Shown here: positions 1 to 5,093 of the stretch, one piece after another
Layout of the letters: each line of letters opens with the position of its first letter
Numbering within the stretch: the stretch's first letter is position 1
Source: Lentibacillus juripiscarius JCM 12147
GTDB lineage: Bacteria; Bacillota; Bacilli; Bacillales_D; Amphibacillaceae
Length of the DNA: 5,093 nt
Reading direction: 5' to 3'
Assembly: GCA_001311805.1 (NCBI GenBank)
Contig: BBCA01000098.1
Span: forward strand, 1 to 5,093
The notes under the pieces: generated by a model
Seen by the model: the letters and a program-made list of their open reading frames with translations, nothing else
What the model was told of the DNA's origin: nothing
Databases searched by the model: none
Position numbers and translations under genes: made by a program

Positions 1-2
1 GA

Positions 3-113
3 AAAGTCCGAGAGAGCTCTTCAACCTGCGAGGAGTGCGGCTCCGATGAACGACGAGCACCAAGTGTATTCCCGGAGCGGGGCGGGAGTCATAGCAAACT
101 GCAACTAGTTTGC
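3..113 (+). pseudogene. Decayed C-terminal end of an IS200/IS605-type tnpB (zinc-ribbon remnant)
   Basis: The frame starting at base 3 is open to a TGA at 186-188 and reads SSSTCEECGSDERRAPSVF early on. This matches the first half of the TnpB/OrfB zinc ribbon (S-T-C-x-x-C-G, then R and a hydrophobic-F strand). The second half should read roughly C-x-x-C-G followed by N-A-D-x-N. Here ERGGSH follows in the same frame, and one frame over the bases read GVIANCN before a TAG at 106-108. The second cysteine pair is therefore lost and the frame drifts. TnpB is the RNA-guided nuclease carried by these insertion sequences; a fragment like this would be inactive. No tnpA is visible and the 5' part lies outside the window. 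The family call rests on the cysteine motif only, so it is tentative. Confidence 0.42.
94..113. repeat. Perfect 7-bp inverted repeat at the end of the tnpB remnant
   Basis: GCAAACT (94-100) and AGTTTGC (107-113) are perfect inverted copies separated by six bases. IS200/IS605 elements end in subterminal hairpins that their transposase binds, so this could be the old right end of the element. It could equally be a chance palindrome. There is no T tract, so it is not a normal terminator. Confidence 0.35.
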
Positions 114-227
114 ACTGTGTCGCAGTATAGATCAACTACGAGGCTAAAAAGCACCTTAACTTACAAAAAGCCCCAAAGGAAAAAATGAGAGTTCTTTTCC
201 GTTGCTTCAATGTATCAAAATTATATA

Positions 228-234
228 GGGGGAG
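228..234 (+). promoter_or_regulatory. Ribosome binding site that fixes the DUF817 start
   Basis: GGGGGAG lies six bases before the GTG at 241. It supports that GTG as the true start, in a different frame from the main body of the gene (369-1100). No comparable site precedes the ATG at 210. Confidence 0.7.
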
Positions 235-240
235 TTACCC

Positions 241-1100
241 GTGAATTTAACCATTCAGAAGGATTCTCAGAAAAAAACAGTAGAGGCAAAGGTTATGAGA
301 GCAATAAAACAACTCATTCGGTTTGGTTGGGAGCAGGCCCTATCATGTTTGTTTCCTGTCGTTATTTTGCCTCTTTGGCCTTAACACAGATCGTACCGCT
401 TCCCTTCTTGCCAAGGTATGACTGGCTGCTTATTATCTTCCTTCTGATGCAGTGGGGCATGGTACGTTCTGGGCTGGAAACACGGGATGAACTAAAGGTG
501 ATCACCTTGTTCCACTTGATTGGACTTACTCTTGAAATATTCAAGGTACATATGGGTTCTTGGTCTTACCCAGAGGAAGGATATTTCAAAGTTTTTGGAG
601 TGCCTTTGTATAGCGGATTCATGTACGCCAGTGTAGCCAGTTACCTTTGCCAGGCGTGGAGGAGGTTGAAGGTTGACCTGGTTAAGTGGCCACCGTTTTT
701 GGTAGTAGTACCTCTTGCAGCTGCGATTTATTTAAATTTTTTCACTCACCATTATTGGATTGATGTCCGCTGGTGGTTATCCGGACTTGTCATTATCGTC
801 TTTTGCAGGTCTTGGGTGACATACGAGGTTGATGGAACGCGTTACCGTATGCCACTCGCACTTTCTTTTGTACTCATCGGATTTTTTATATGGATAGCCG
901 AAAATATCGCAACGTTCTTTGGAGCGTGGGAATATCCAAACCAAACCGATGCATGGAGTCTCGTTCATCTGGGTAAGGTGAGTTCATGGCTTCTATTAGT
1001 AATTGTTAGCTTTCTTATCGTAGCGACGTTAAAGCAGGTGAAGGGGAAAACCACTAGGGTAGATACTGTTCAGTTTAATAACTGTAAGAACCCTCTTTAA
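241..1100 (+). CDS. DUF817 family (YoaT-like) integral membrane protein, with an apparent one-base frameshift
   Basis: This is a multi-pass membrane protein of unknown function, recognised as DUF817 from its FHLIGLTLEIFKVHMGSWSY segment and the following VPLYSGFMYASVASYL. The start is GTG 241 with a good ribosome binding site. That frame reads AIKQLIRFGWEQALSCLFPV, a typical family N-terminus, but hits TAA just after 390. The rest continues in the other frame from GCC 369. Adding one T to the run at 365-368 joins them as PVVIF-ASLALTQ and gives 286 residues. Reading the long frame back to ATG 210 yields 53 residues with no resemblance to the family. About seven hydrophobic segments are visible, and the C-terminus is basic. 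The motif E-x6-G-(S/A)-W-x-Y-P occurs twice, at about 99-111 and 221-233. A terminator follows, so the gene is probably transcribed alone. Family call firm; function unknown. Confidence 0.85.
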
Positions 1101-1166
1101 AAAAGTCGCATAGTAAGGAATAAGTAGTTCACTTACGGTCGAGAAAATATAAAAACACATTACGTT

Positions 1167-1210
1167 TAGTGTACTAAATCACATTGTATTTAGTACGCTA
1201 TTAATTTTTT
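1167..1210 (+). terminator. Rho-independent terminator after the DUF817 gene
   Basis: A 13-bp stem forms between 1167-1179 and 1188-1200 with one G-T pair and an eight-base loop. It is followed by TTAATTTTTT. The stem is AT-rich but long. It lies 67 bases past the DUF817 stop and separates that gene from the toxin-antitoxin remnant. Confidence 0.82.
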
Positions 1211-1219
1211 ACTGTTAAC

Positions 1220-1260
1220 GGGCGCTAATCTTGTATAAGGGAATAACGCCCTGATTTTTT
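1220..1260 (+). terminator. GC-rich hairpin with T tract (second terminator or repeat-element copy)
   Basis: GGGCG (1220-1224) pairs with CGCCC (1247-1251), enclosing a loop of about 22 bases, and TTTTTT follows at 1255-1260. The stem is short for so long a loop. Its internal layout (GGGCGC, then GGAATAA, then the closing arm and T-rich sequence) is shared with the hairpin at 1915-1950, so both may belong to one intergenic repeat family. Confidence 0.5.
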
Positions 1261-1278
1261 CCGTTGGAATTAGAAAAG

Positions 1279-1309
1279 TTGAACGGCCTCCCTTTAAACG
1301 TGGTATAAT
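1279..1309 (+). promoter_or_regulatory. Promoter of the toxin-antitoxin remnant (sigma-A type, extended -10)
   Basis: A perfect TATAAT at 1304-1309 is preceded by TGG, giving an extended -10. A weaker TTGAAC (1279-1284) lies 19 bases upstream. The antitoxin start is 23 bases past the -10, so the leader would be short. In intact modules of this type the antitoxin usually represses such a promoter; no clear operator palindrome is visible here. Confidence 0.7.
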
Positions 1310-1331
1310 AAATAAAGGATGGTGATTAGCT

Positions 1332-1543
1332 ATGTTTGACAGGAAAGAATTACACCGGTTGGTGGACGAACTGCCAGAAGAAAAATTACCCCGAATGGGT
1401 GACTTTTTCCGTCATTTATTTGATGAAGAAGAATTGGAATTGAACGATGAGACAAAAAGCAAGTAGACGAAGCCCGTGAGCGCGTCAAAAACGGGGAATA
1501 TGTTACACTGGATGAATTATTAGAGGAAACTCGGGATGTATGA
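1332..1543 (+). CDS. RelB-like antitoxin of a type II toxin-antitoxin module, with an apparent one-base frameshift
   Basis: The start is ATG 1332 behind AAAGGATGGTGAT, almost a full match to the 16S 3' end. The first frame gives MFDRKELHRLVDELPEEKLP and continues to LNDETKSK, then stops at TAG 1464-1466. The next frame reads QVDEARERVKNGEYVTLDEL and ends at TGA 1541-1543. One extra A in the run at 1454-1458 joins them into a 70-residue acidic protein. That layout fits small RelB-type antitoxins: an N-terminal helix pair (LVDELPEEKL...FFRHLF), then a toxin-binding tail of the DEARERVKNGEYVTLDEL kind. The toxin start overlaps its end by eight bases, the usual coupled arrangement. Intact, it would neutralise the partner toxin and repress the operon. 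The exact antitoxin subfamily is uncertain. Confidence 0.68.
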
Positions 1544-1655
1544 GCTAAGGGTAGATAAGCAAGCGGCCAAGTATCTTAAAAAGTTGGATAAACCAAATCA
1601 AAAGCGATTAATGGGCGCCTTGACGGAATTAGACATGGCGTCCATTCTGACATAA
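1536..1655 (+). pseudogene. Truncated RelE/ParE-type toxin
   Basis: ATG 1536 lies inside the end of the antitoxin and opens MYELRVDKQAAKYLKKLDKP followed by NQKRLMGALTEL. This is the N-terminal strand and helix pair of RelE/ParE-fold toxins. The frame then reads DMASILT and stops at TAA 1653-1655 after 39 residues; the family is usually about 85-95. The central sheet and the C-terminal basic residues needed for mRNA cleavage or gyrase poisoning are missing. Just beyond, another frame reads HKGDLIGAKRE to a TGA at 1684-1686, which resembles the H-R-G-D end of such toxins. An internal deletion of roughly 40 codons would explain this. One inserted base cannot restore the gene, so it is probably really dead. 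Confidence 0.62.
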
Positions 1656-1693
1656 GGGCGATTTAATCGGTGCGAAGAGGGAGTGACAATGCA

Positions 1694-1900
1694 GTGGATG
1701 AAAATAAGGGATACAGAAGATTTAAGATTATATTTCACTCATTTATATTAATCGCCGTTGCCATTGGAGTAATCATTGCCTCTTTTACGGGCTGGAGTGA
1801 AATGGACCGAGCATTGCTGTACCTAATATTAGGGATTGTAATTGCTGCTGAAAGTATATTTGGATTATATAAGAATTTAAGGCACAGATCGGCACAATAA
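1694..1900 (+). CDS. Small two-helix membrane protein of unknown function
   Basis: Not recognised. From GTG 1694 it has 68 residues: a short polar and basic start (MDENKGYRRFK), hydrophobic segment 1 (about IIFHSFILIAVAIGVIIASF), a short loop (TGWSEMDRA), hydrophobic segment 2 (LLYLILGIVIAAESIFGLY) and a basic tail (KNLRHRSAQ). Both ends probably face the cytoplasm. GAGGGAG at 1677-1683 lies ten bases before GTG 1694, while GTG 1670 has a weaker site. ATG 1689 is better placed behind that site but is in another frame; one extra A at 1701-1704 would join it to this gene as MQWMKNKGYRRFK. The start is therefore open. A hairpin with a T-rich tail follows the stop. Confidence 0.62.
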   Translation: MDENKGYRRFKIIFHSFILIAVAIGVIIASFTGWSEMDRALLYLILGIVIAAESIFGLYKNLRHRSAQ

Positions 1901-1902
1901 GG

Positions 1903-1976
1903 TATTCAATCATTGGGCGCGCTTCTGGAATAAAACTCGCGTCCTTTCTTGGCTCAACGTGCCATATTGTTGAATA
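1903..1976. repeat. 74-bp segment with inverted ends around the hairpin
   Basis: TATTCAA (1903-1909) and TTGAATA (1970-1976) are perfect inverted copies. The match continues imperfectly inward (ATTCAATCATTGGGCGCG against the complement of CGTGCCATATTGTTGAAT). Together with the central hairpin this has the look of a small non-coding mobile or palindromic intergenic element. That is an inference from one copy plus a partly similar one near 1215-1284. Confidence 0.4.
1915..1950 (+). terminator. Terminator-like hairpin after the 68-residue membrane protein
   Basis: GGGCGCG (1915-1921) pairs with CGCGTCC (1938-1944) over seven positions with one G-T pair, then TTTCTT follows. It begins 15 bases past the stop codon. 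The TTG at 1949 falls in its tail, which argues against that codon as the start of the next gene. Confidence 0.6.
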
Positions 1977-1981
1977 AAGTT

Positions 1982-2209
1982 TTGGAGGTGTTTGAATTTA
2001 AGAAAAAGATAATCAAAGCTATTATAGGGCTGATATGCAGCATTGTTATTTGCGTTTCTGGGGCGTCTGAAATATTGACTACGAACACAATATCAGGAGT
2101 ATCGTTTGTCCCTACAATACTTGCGCTAGGTGGTTTTATTAGCATTATTGGGTTTATCATTGAGCTAAAAAAGATAAAAGTTACTCATACAAACGAGTGT
2201 AGCAATTAA
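1982..2209 (+). CDS. Small two-helix membrane protein of unknown function (start uncertain)
   Basis: Not recognised. The sure part reads FKKKIIKAIIGLICSIVICV from about 1997, then a loop with SGASEILTTNTISG, a second hydrophobic segment (VSFVPTILALGGFISIIGFI) and a charged tail (IELKKIKVTHTNECSN). The topology resembles the gene just upstream. The frame is open back to TTG 1949, but that codon sits in a terminator tail and has no ribosome binding site; TTG 1967, 1970 and 1982 also lack one. A very strong GGAGGTG lies at 1984-1990, inside the frame, with no in-frame start at the right distance after it. A TTG at 1992 is too close and out of frame. The 5' end may thus carry another base error. 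The start given is a placeholder. Confidence 0.5.
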   Translation: MEVFEFKKKIIKAIIGLICSIVICVSGASEILTTNTISGVSFVPTILALGGFISIIGFIIELKKIKVTHTNECSN

Positions 2210-2274
2210 ACGAGTGTTTTTCCGAATCTGGCGCAAATTAGGTATAAGTAATTTTAAAAAGAGGTAGGTTACTG

Positions 2275-2390
2275 ATGCTTTTAGGACGTTGTTAATGTCT
2301 CTTATACCAGGGATTGTTACATTATTGATTACGTGGTGGTTCAAGAGAATGAACTCTTCCTTATTTGTACGAATAGTTCGCGGCAAGTGA
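2275..2390 (+). CDS. Possible small single-helix membrane peptide, apparently frameshifted
   Basis: GAGGT at 2261-2265 lies nine bases before ATG 2275, a textbook initiation site. The frame reads MLLGRC and stops at TAA 2293-2295. The adjacent frame from ATG 2295 reads MSLIPGIVTLLITWWFKRMN and ends at TGA 2388-2390. One extra T at 2289-2290 would join them as MLLGRLLMSLIPGIVTLL, giving 38 residues with one hydrophobic helix, a WW pair at the membrane edge and a basic tail. I do not recognise the family. The strong ribosome binding site followed by a dead frame is the main support; a non-coding region is the alternative. Confidence 0.42.
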
Positions 2391-2396
2391 ACTATT
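2372..2396. repeat. Perfect 8-bp hairpin overlapping the end of the small peptide gene
   Basis: AATAGTTC (2372-2379) and GAACTATT (2389-2396) are perfect inverted copies around a nine-base loop. A T tract (2415-2420) comes 18 bases later, too far for a standard terminator on the plus strand, and the minus strand side is not T-rich. It may be a weak terminator or part of the repeat described at 2385-2409. Confidence 0.4.
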
Positions 2397-2438
2397 TATA
2401 GTAAGGAATCCGACTTTTTTCTTTAATTAACGCATCCG

Positions 2439-2921
2439 TTAGTTTACAACTTCATTAGAATTCCGATTTAACATTCGAAAGTAAAAAAGTACGGCAGTTA
2501 TCGTGCAAACCCCACCACTTAAGACCCAAATGTAAAATAGGATTTGCCCTCCTGGAGTAGGGGAGTTGAAGCTAAAATAGCTTAGGAGAAATAATCCTCC
2601 ACCTAGAAATGAGAGATAATACGTAAACAATCTATGCTGTCTTCTCAGGAAGTGGTATCCAGTAAGAATGAACAAATATAAACTGCTTATTATCATAATG
2701 ACTGGAAAAGTGGGCTGAAATTTCGCAGCGTATATAAAATGGTCAAGTTGTAAAATTTGGTTACTGCTTTGAATTTCACCATATAACAATTGAGAAAATG
2801 GTGTTGAATACTTCCATTCCCAAGGGTCATTTAAAATTGCACTACCTTCGTACCAAGCCGCAACAGTGGAGAATAACAACAATATAGATGCAACGCCTGC
2901 CTGTGGTAAAAACCGAAACAC
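2439..2921 (-). CDS. DUF4306 family (YjdJ-like) membrane protein
   Basis: This is an integral membrane protein of unknown function with about four hydrophobic segments in 160 residues. The N-terminal half carries blocks I associate with DUF4306: WYEGSAIL after the first helix, then DPWEWKYSTPFS, then DHFIYAAKFQPTFP leading into the second helix. Helices three and four (YYLSFLGGGLFLLSYFSF; ILFYIWVLSGGVCTITAVLF) extend the protein, and the C-terminus is basic and polar. The frame is open to GTG 2928-2930, but that codon is fused to the AAGGGG ribosome binding site. The GTG at 2919-2921 is eight bases from it and is the better start. It lies downstream of hemQ on the same strand with a gap of about 170 bases, so co-transcription is not assured. 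Family call moderately sure. Confidence 0.72.
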   Translation of the reverse strand: MFRFLPQAGVASILLLFSTVAAWYEGSAILNDPWEWKYSTPFSQLLYGEIQSSNQILQLDHFIYAAKFQPTFPVIMIISSLYLFILTGYHFLRRQHRLFTYYLSFLGGGLFLLSYFSFNSPTPGGQILFYIWVLSGGVCTITAVLFYFRMLNRNSNEVVN

Positions 2922-2929
2922 TTTCAACA

Positions 2930-2935
2930 CCCCTT
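2930..2935 (-). promoter_or_regulatory. Ribosome binding site that decides the DUF4306 start
   Basis: On the minus strand AAGGGG lies eight bases before the GTG at 2919-2921. The upstream GTG at 2928-2930 overlaps it and the TTG at 2925-2927 is two bases away, so neither can use this site. Confidence 0.6.
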
Positions 2936-3015
2936 AACCTTGTAAAAATCCATCCGAATTAATGAGTATAACTGGAGGCAAAGAACCATCATATTTTTGA
3001 AATAAAGATGGAAGC

Positions 3016-3046
3016 CAAAAGAAAGAGACCTAGAGGAGCTTCCCCT
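3016..3046 (-). terminator. Possible terminator after hemQ
   Basis: On the minus strand AGGGGA and TCCTCT form a six-bp stem (one G-T pair) with a three-base loop. A T-rich but interrupted tail follows (TCTCTTTCTTTT). It lies about 45 bases past the hemQ stop. The tail is poor, so this is only a candidate. Confidence 0.35.
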
Positions 3047-3090
3047 AAGCCTGTTTTTGTGTTTTATTATGTTGCTCCACACATCTCCGT

Positions 3091-3834
3091 TTACACGTGC
3101 AAATAATCGTCCATGTCGTCTTTGGCGAGATGGTTTCCGACATAAAATGCACCAAATTCACCGTACTTGGCACTCACTTCGTCAAAGCGCATTTCATAGA
3201 CAAGTTTTTTCAGCTGGATCGCGTCGTGTGCAAATAAGGTCACACCCCACTCCCAGTCGTCGAAGCCGAAAGAGCCGGTAATGACCTGCTTCACTTCGCC
3301 AGCATATTTACGGCCGGTTTTAGAGTGTTCATACAACTGTCTTGCCCGTTCTTTGAAAGGAAGTGAGTACCAATTCTCATCTCCCTGCCGCCGTTTGTCC
3401 ATCGGGTAGAAACACATATGCTCCCATTTTGGCAAAATTGGATAGAGCCGCTCTCTTGTTTTTGGGTCATCTGCGGAACTATTGCCACTGTATTGGGAAA
3501 GCTCGACGACAGAAACATAGGAATAAGCCGGCTGCAGGAATTCAGCCAGTTTAGATTTGTTCAATTCGGTTTCGAGGTCAGTCAGCTCGTTCATCGTTGG
3601 ACGCAAGATCATAAGCATCAGGTCTGCCTTCTGACCGACGACTTTATACAGCACGTTGCTGCCGTTTTCTTCCTTTTCCACATCTTCCCACTTTGTCAGC
3701 AGGTTCTTAAACTCCTGAATCGCTTCATCGCGCTCTTCCTTGGAAGCTAATTTCCACGATGTCCAGTCGATTGTGCGCATATCATGCAGGCAATACCAGC
3801 CATCCACTGTTTTAACTGCTTCTGCTGCTGTCAT
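3091..3834 (-). CDS. hemQ: HemQ, coproheme decarboxylase (chlorite-dismutase-like)
   Basis: HemQ (ChdC) performs the last step of the coproporphyrin-dependent haem pathway of Gram-positive bacteria. With hydrogen peroxide it oxidatively decarboxylates two propionates of coproheme to give haem b, in the cytoplasm. The 247-residue length and [10 protein letters not shown] opening are typical. Counting against the Listeria enzyme from memory, the key residues are all present: Arg129 (in RERLYP), the radical-forming Tyr143 and Met145 (in CFYPMDKRR), the proximal haem ligand His170 (YEHSKTGR) and distal Gln183 (EVKQVITGS). The conserved [13 protein letters not shown] and [15 protein letters not shown] blocks follow. 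ATG 3834 is set by GGAGGAG nine bases upstream. The reading frame is intact. It is divergent from pta, an arrangement I recall from Bacillus subtilis (ywfI-pta). Also known as ywfI. Confidence 0.96.
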   Translation of the reverse strand: MTAAEAVKTVDGWYCLHDMRTIDWTSWKLASKEERDEAIQEFKNLLTKWEDVEKEENGSNVLYKVVGQKADLMLMILRPTMNELTDLETELNKSKLAEFLQPAYSYVSVVELSQYSGNSSADDPKTRERLYPILPKWEHMCFYPMDKRRQGDENWYSLPFKERARQLYEHSKTGRKYAGEVKQVITGSFGFDDWEWGVTLFAHDAIQLKKLVYEMRFDEVSAKYGEFGAFYVGNHLAKDDMDDYLHV

Positions 3835-3996
3835 AAACGATCACTCCTCCAATTGCAAATAGATAGTTTTCCGGTCTGGTCGGGGCGGAACAATAGACAA
3901 CCTTTAAGTCCCGCAGCTTGTTTCGTACATGTTTTAACTATATCATATTTAGGGTACGATAAGCATGAAATCAGATTCATGTCACCGTTCTGTCAG

Positions 3997-4010
3997 AAAA
4001 AGCGATGGCA
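3997..4010 (+). promoter_or_regulatory. Candidate upstream cre site (CcpA) for pta
   Basis: AAAAAGCGATGGCA fits the catabolite-responsive element consensus TGWAANCGNTNWCA at its CG core, the AA before it, the T after it and the final CA, but not at the first two bases or the W before CA. Its centre is about 57 bases before the predicted pta start of transcription. CcpA is known to activate pta in Bacillus subtilis from about that distance. Position supports it more than sequence does. Confidence 0.35.
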
Positions 4011-4016
4011 AAAACG

Positions 4017-4031
4017 TGAAAGCTGTTTTCA
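4017..4031 (+). promoter_or_regulatory. Palindrome resembling a cre site, overlapping the pta -35
   Basis: TGAAA and TTTCA flank five bases (GCTGT). A normal cre has four central bases with CG in the middle, so this is an imperfect candidate. It overlaps the predicted -35 region, a place where binding would repress rather than activate. Confidence 0.3.
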
Positions 4032-4054
4032 TATGAACACGATTGAATTATGCT
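4026..4054 (+). promoter_or_regulatory. Predicted pta promoter
   Basis: TTTTCA (4026-4031) and TATGCT (4049-4054) each match four of six consensus bases and are exactly 17 apart. The ribosome binding site starts 19 bases after the -10. A weak core fits a promoter that needs an activator. An alternative is an extended -10 at TGCTATAGA (4051-4059). Confidence 0.42.
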
Positions 4055-4086
4055 ATAGATAGATACTTGTATAGGAGGCGCTCGCC

Positions 4087-5054
<968 letters not shown>

Positions 5055-5066
5055 AGATTTGGCAAG

Positions 5067-5093
5067 AGCGTACAGCTGGGACTGTGCGTTTTT
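5067..5093 (+). terminator. Rho-independent terminator after pta
   Basis: CGTACAG (5069-5075) pairs with CTGTGCG (5082-5088) over seven positions with one G-T pair and a six-base loop. TTTTT follows and runs to the window edge. It starts about 14 bases past the pta stop, so pta is probably a single-gene transcript. Confidence 0.8.

Larger units (their letters stand above)
3835..4086. other. Divergent hemQ-pta control region
   Basis: This 252-base gap carries the ribosome binding sites of both genes (3844-3850 for hemQ, 4073-4078 for pta). For hemQ, minus-strand -10 candidates TATGAT (3942-3947) and TATAGT (3937-3942) have no good -35. For the plus strand TTGTTT (3918-3923) and TATCAT (3941-3946) stand 17 bases apart, a possible distal pta promoter. 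CATGAA (3964-3969) and TTCATG (3976-3981) are inverted copies. The closer pta promoter and cre-like sites are listed separately. Confidence 0.55.

Noticed and set aside
1..240. Riboswitch or structured RNA leader before the DUF817 gene
   Set aside because: I could not find the conserved cores of TPP, FMN, SAM, lysine, cobalamin or T-box leaders, and the first part reads as a tnpB remnant.
210..368. ATG 210 as the start of the DUF817 protein
   Set aside because: The 53 residues read in this frame are unlike the family and have no ribosome binding site, while GTG 241 in the next frame has both.
2165..2386. Open frame of 73 codons on the minus strand
   Set aside because: It overlaps the coherent plus-strand small gene and the end of its neighbour, has no clear ribosome binding site and shows no domain-like sequence.
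2428..2441. TAACG/CGTTA hairpin as terminator of the DUF4306 gene
   Set aside because: The stem has only five pairs, overlaps the stop codon and is followed on the minus strand by A-rich, not T-rich, sequence.
3008..3106. Basic 32-codon frame MEAKRKRPRGASPKP on the plus strand
   Set aside because: No ribosome binding site precedes it and it runs into the end of hemQ on the other strand.
3418..3750. Plus-strand open frames of up to 110 codons inside hemQ
   Set aside because: They are antisense shadows of a fully conserved hemQ.
3784..4062. 92-codon plus-strand frame reaching into the hemQ-pta gap
   Set aside because: It covers the antisense hemQ start and both promoters, and has cysteine-rich sequence typical of an antisense frame, with no family match.

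Overview
The window comes from a low-to-moderate GC Gram-positive bacterium of the Bacillales (Bacillus or a close relative). The evidence is the divergent hemQ/pta pair, a DUF817 (YoaT-like) and a DUF4306 (YjdJ-like) protein, strong GGAGG-type ribosome binding sites, GTG/TTG starts and compact rho-independent terminators. I cannot name the species.

Layout. Positions 1 to about 113 (+) hold what looks like the decayed zinc-ribbon end of an IS200/IS605-type tnpB. Positions 241-1100 (+) encode a multi-pass DUF817 membrane protein with a strong hairpin terminator behind it (1167-1210). Positions 1300-2400 form an AT-rich accessory block. It contains a promoter, a RelB-like antitoxin, a truncated RelE/ParE-type toxin, two unrecognised two-helix membrane proteins, a possible single-helix peptide and several hairpins. 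On the minus strand follow a DUF4306 membrane protein (2439-2921) and hemQ (3091-3834), the coproheme decarboxylase of the Gram-positive haem pathway. A 252-base divergent control region separates hemQ from pta (phosphotransacetylase, 4087-5054, +), which ends in a terminator at the window edge.

The strongest overall signal is a set of single-base frame breaks. DUF817, the antitoxin and pta each lose frame at a short T or A run, and each is restored to a full-length family-like protein by adding one base to that run. A fourth and a fifth small gene may have the same problem. Because one of the hit genes is pta, and the flanking protein sequence is otherwise undamaged, undercalled homopolymers in the sequence are more likely than real gene death. 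The truncated toxin is different: part of it is missing and one added base does not restore it.

HemQ makes haem and Pta converts acetyl-CoA to acetyl phosphate in overflow metabolism. They share a control region but no pathway. The accessory block looks like a small variable insertion between conserved genes. I found no CRISPR array, tRNA, rRNA or convincing new multi-gene system.
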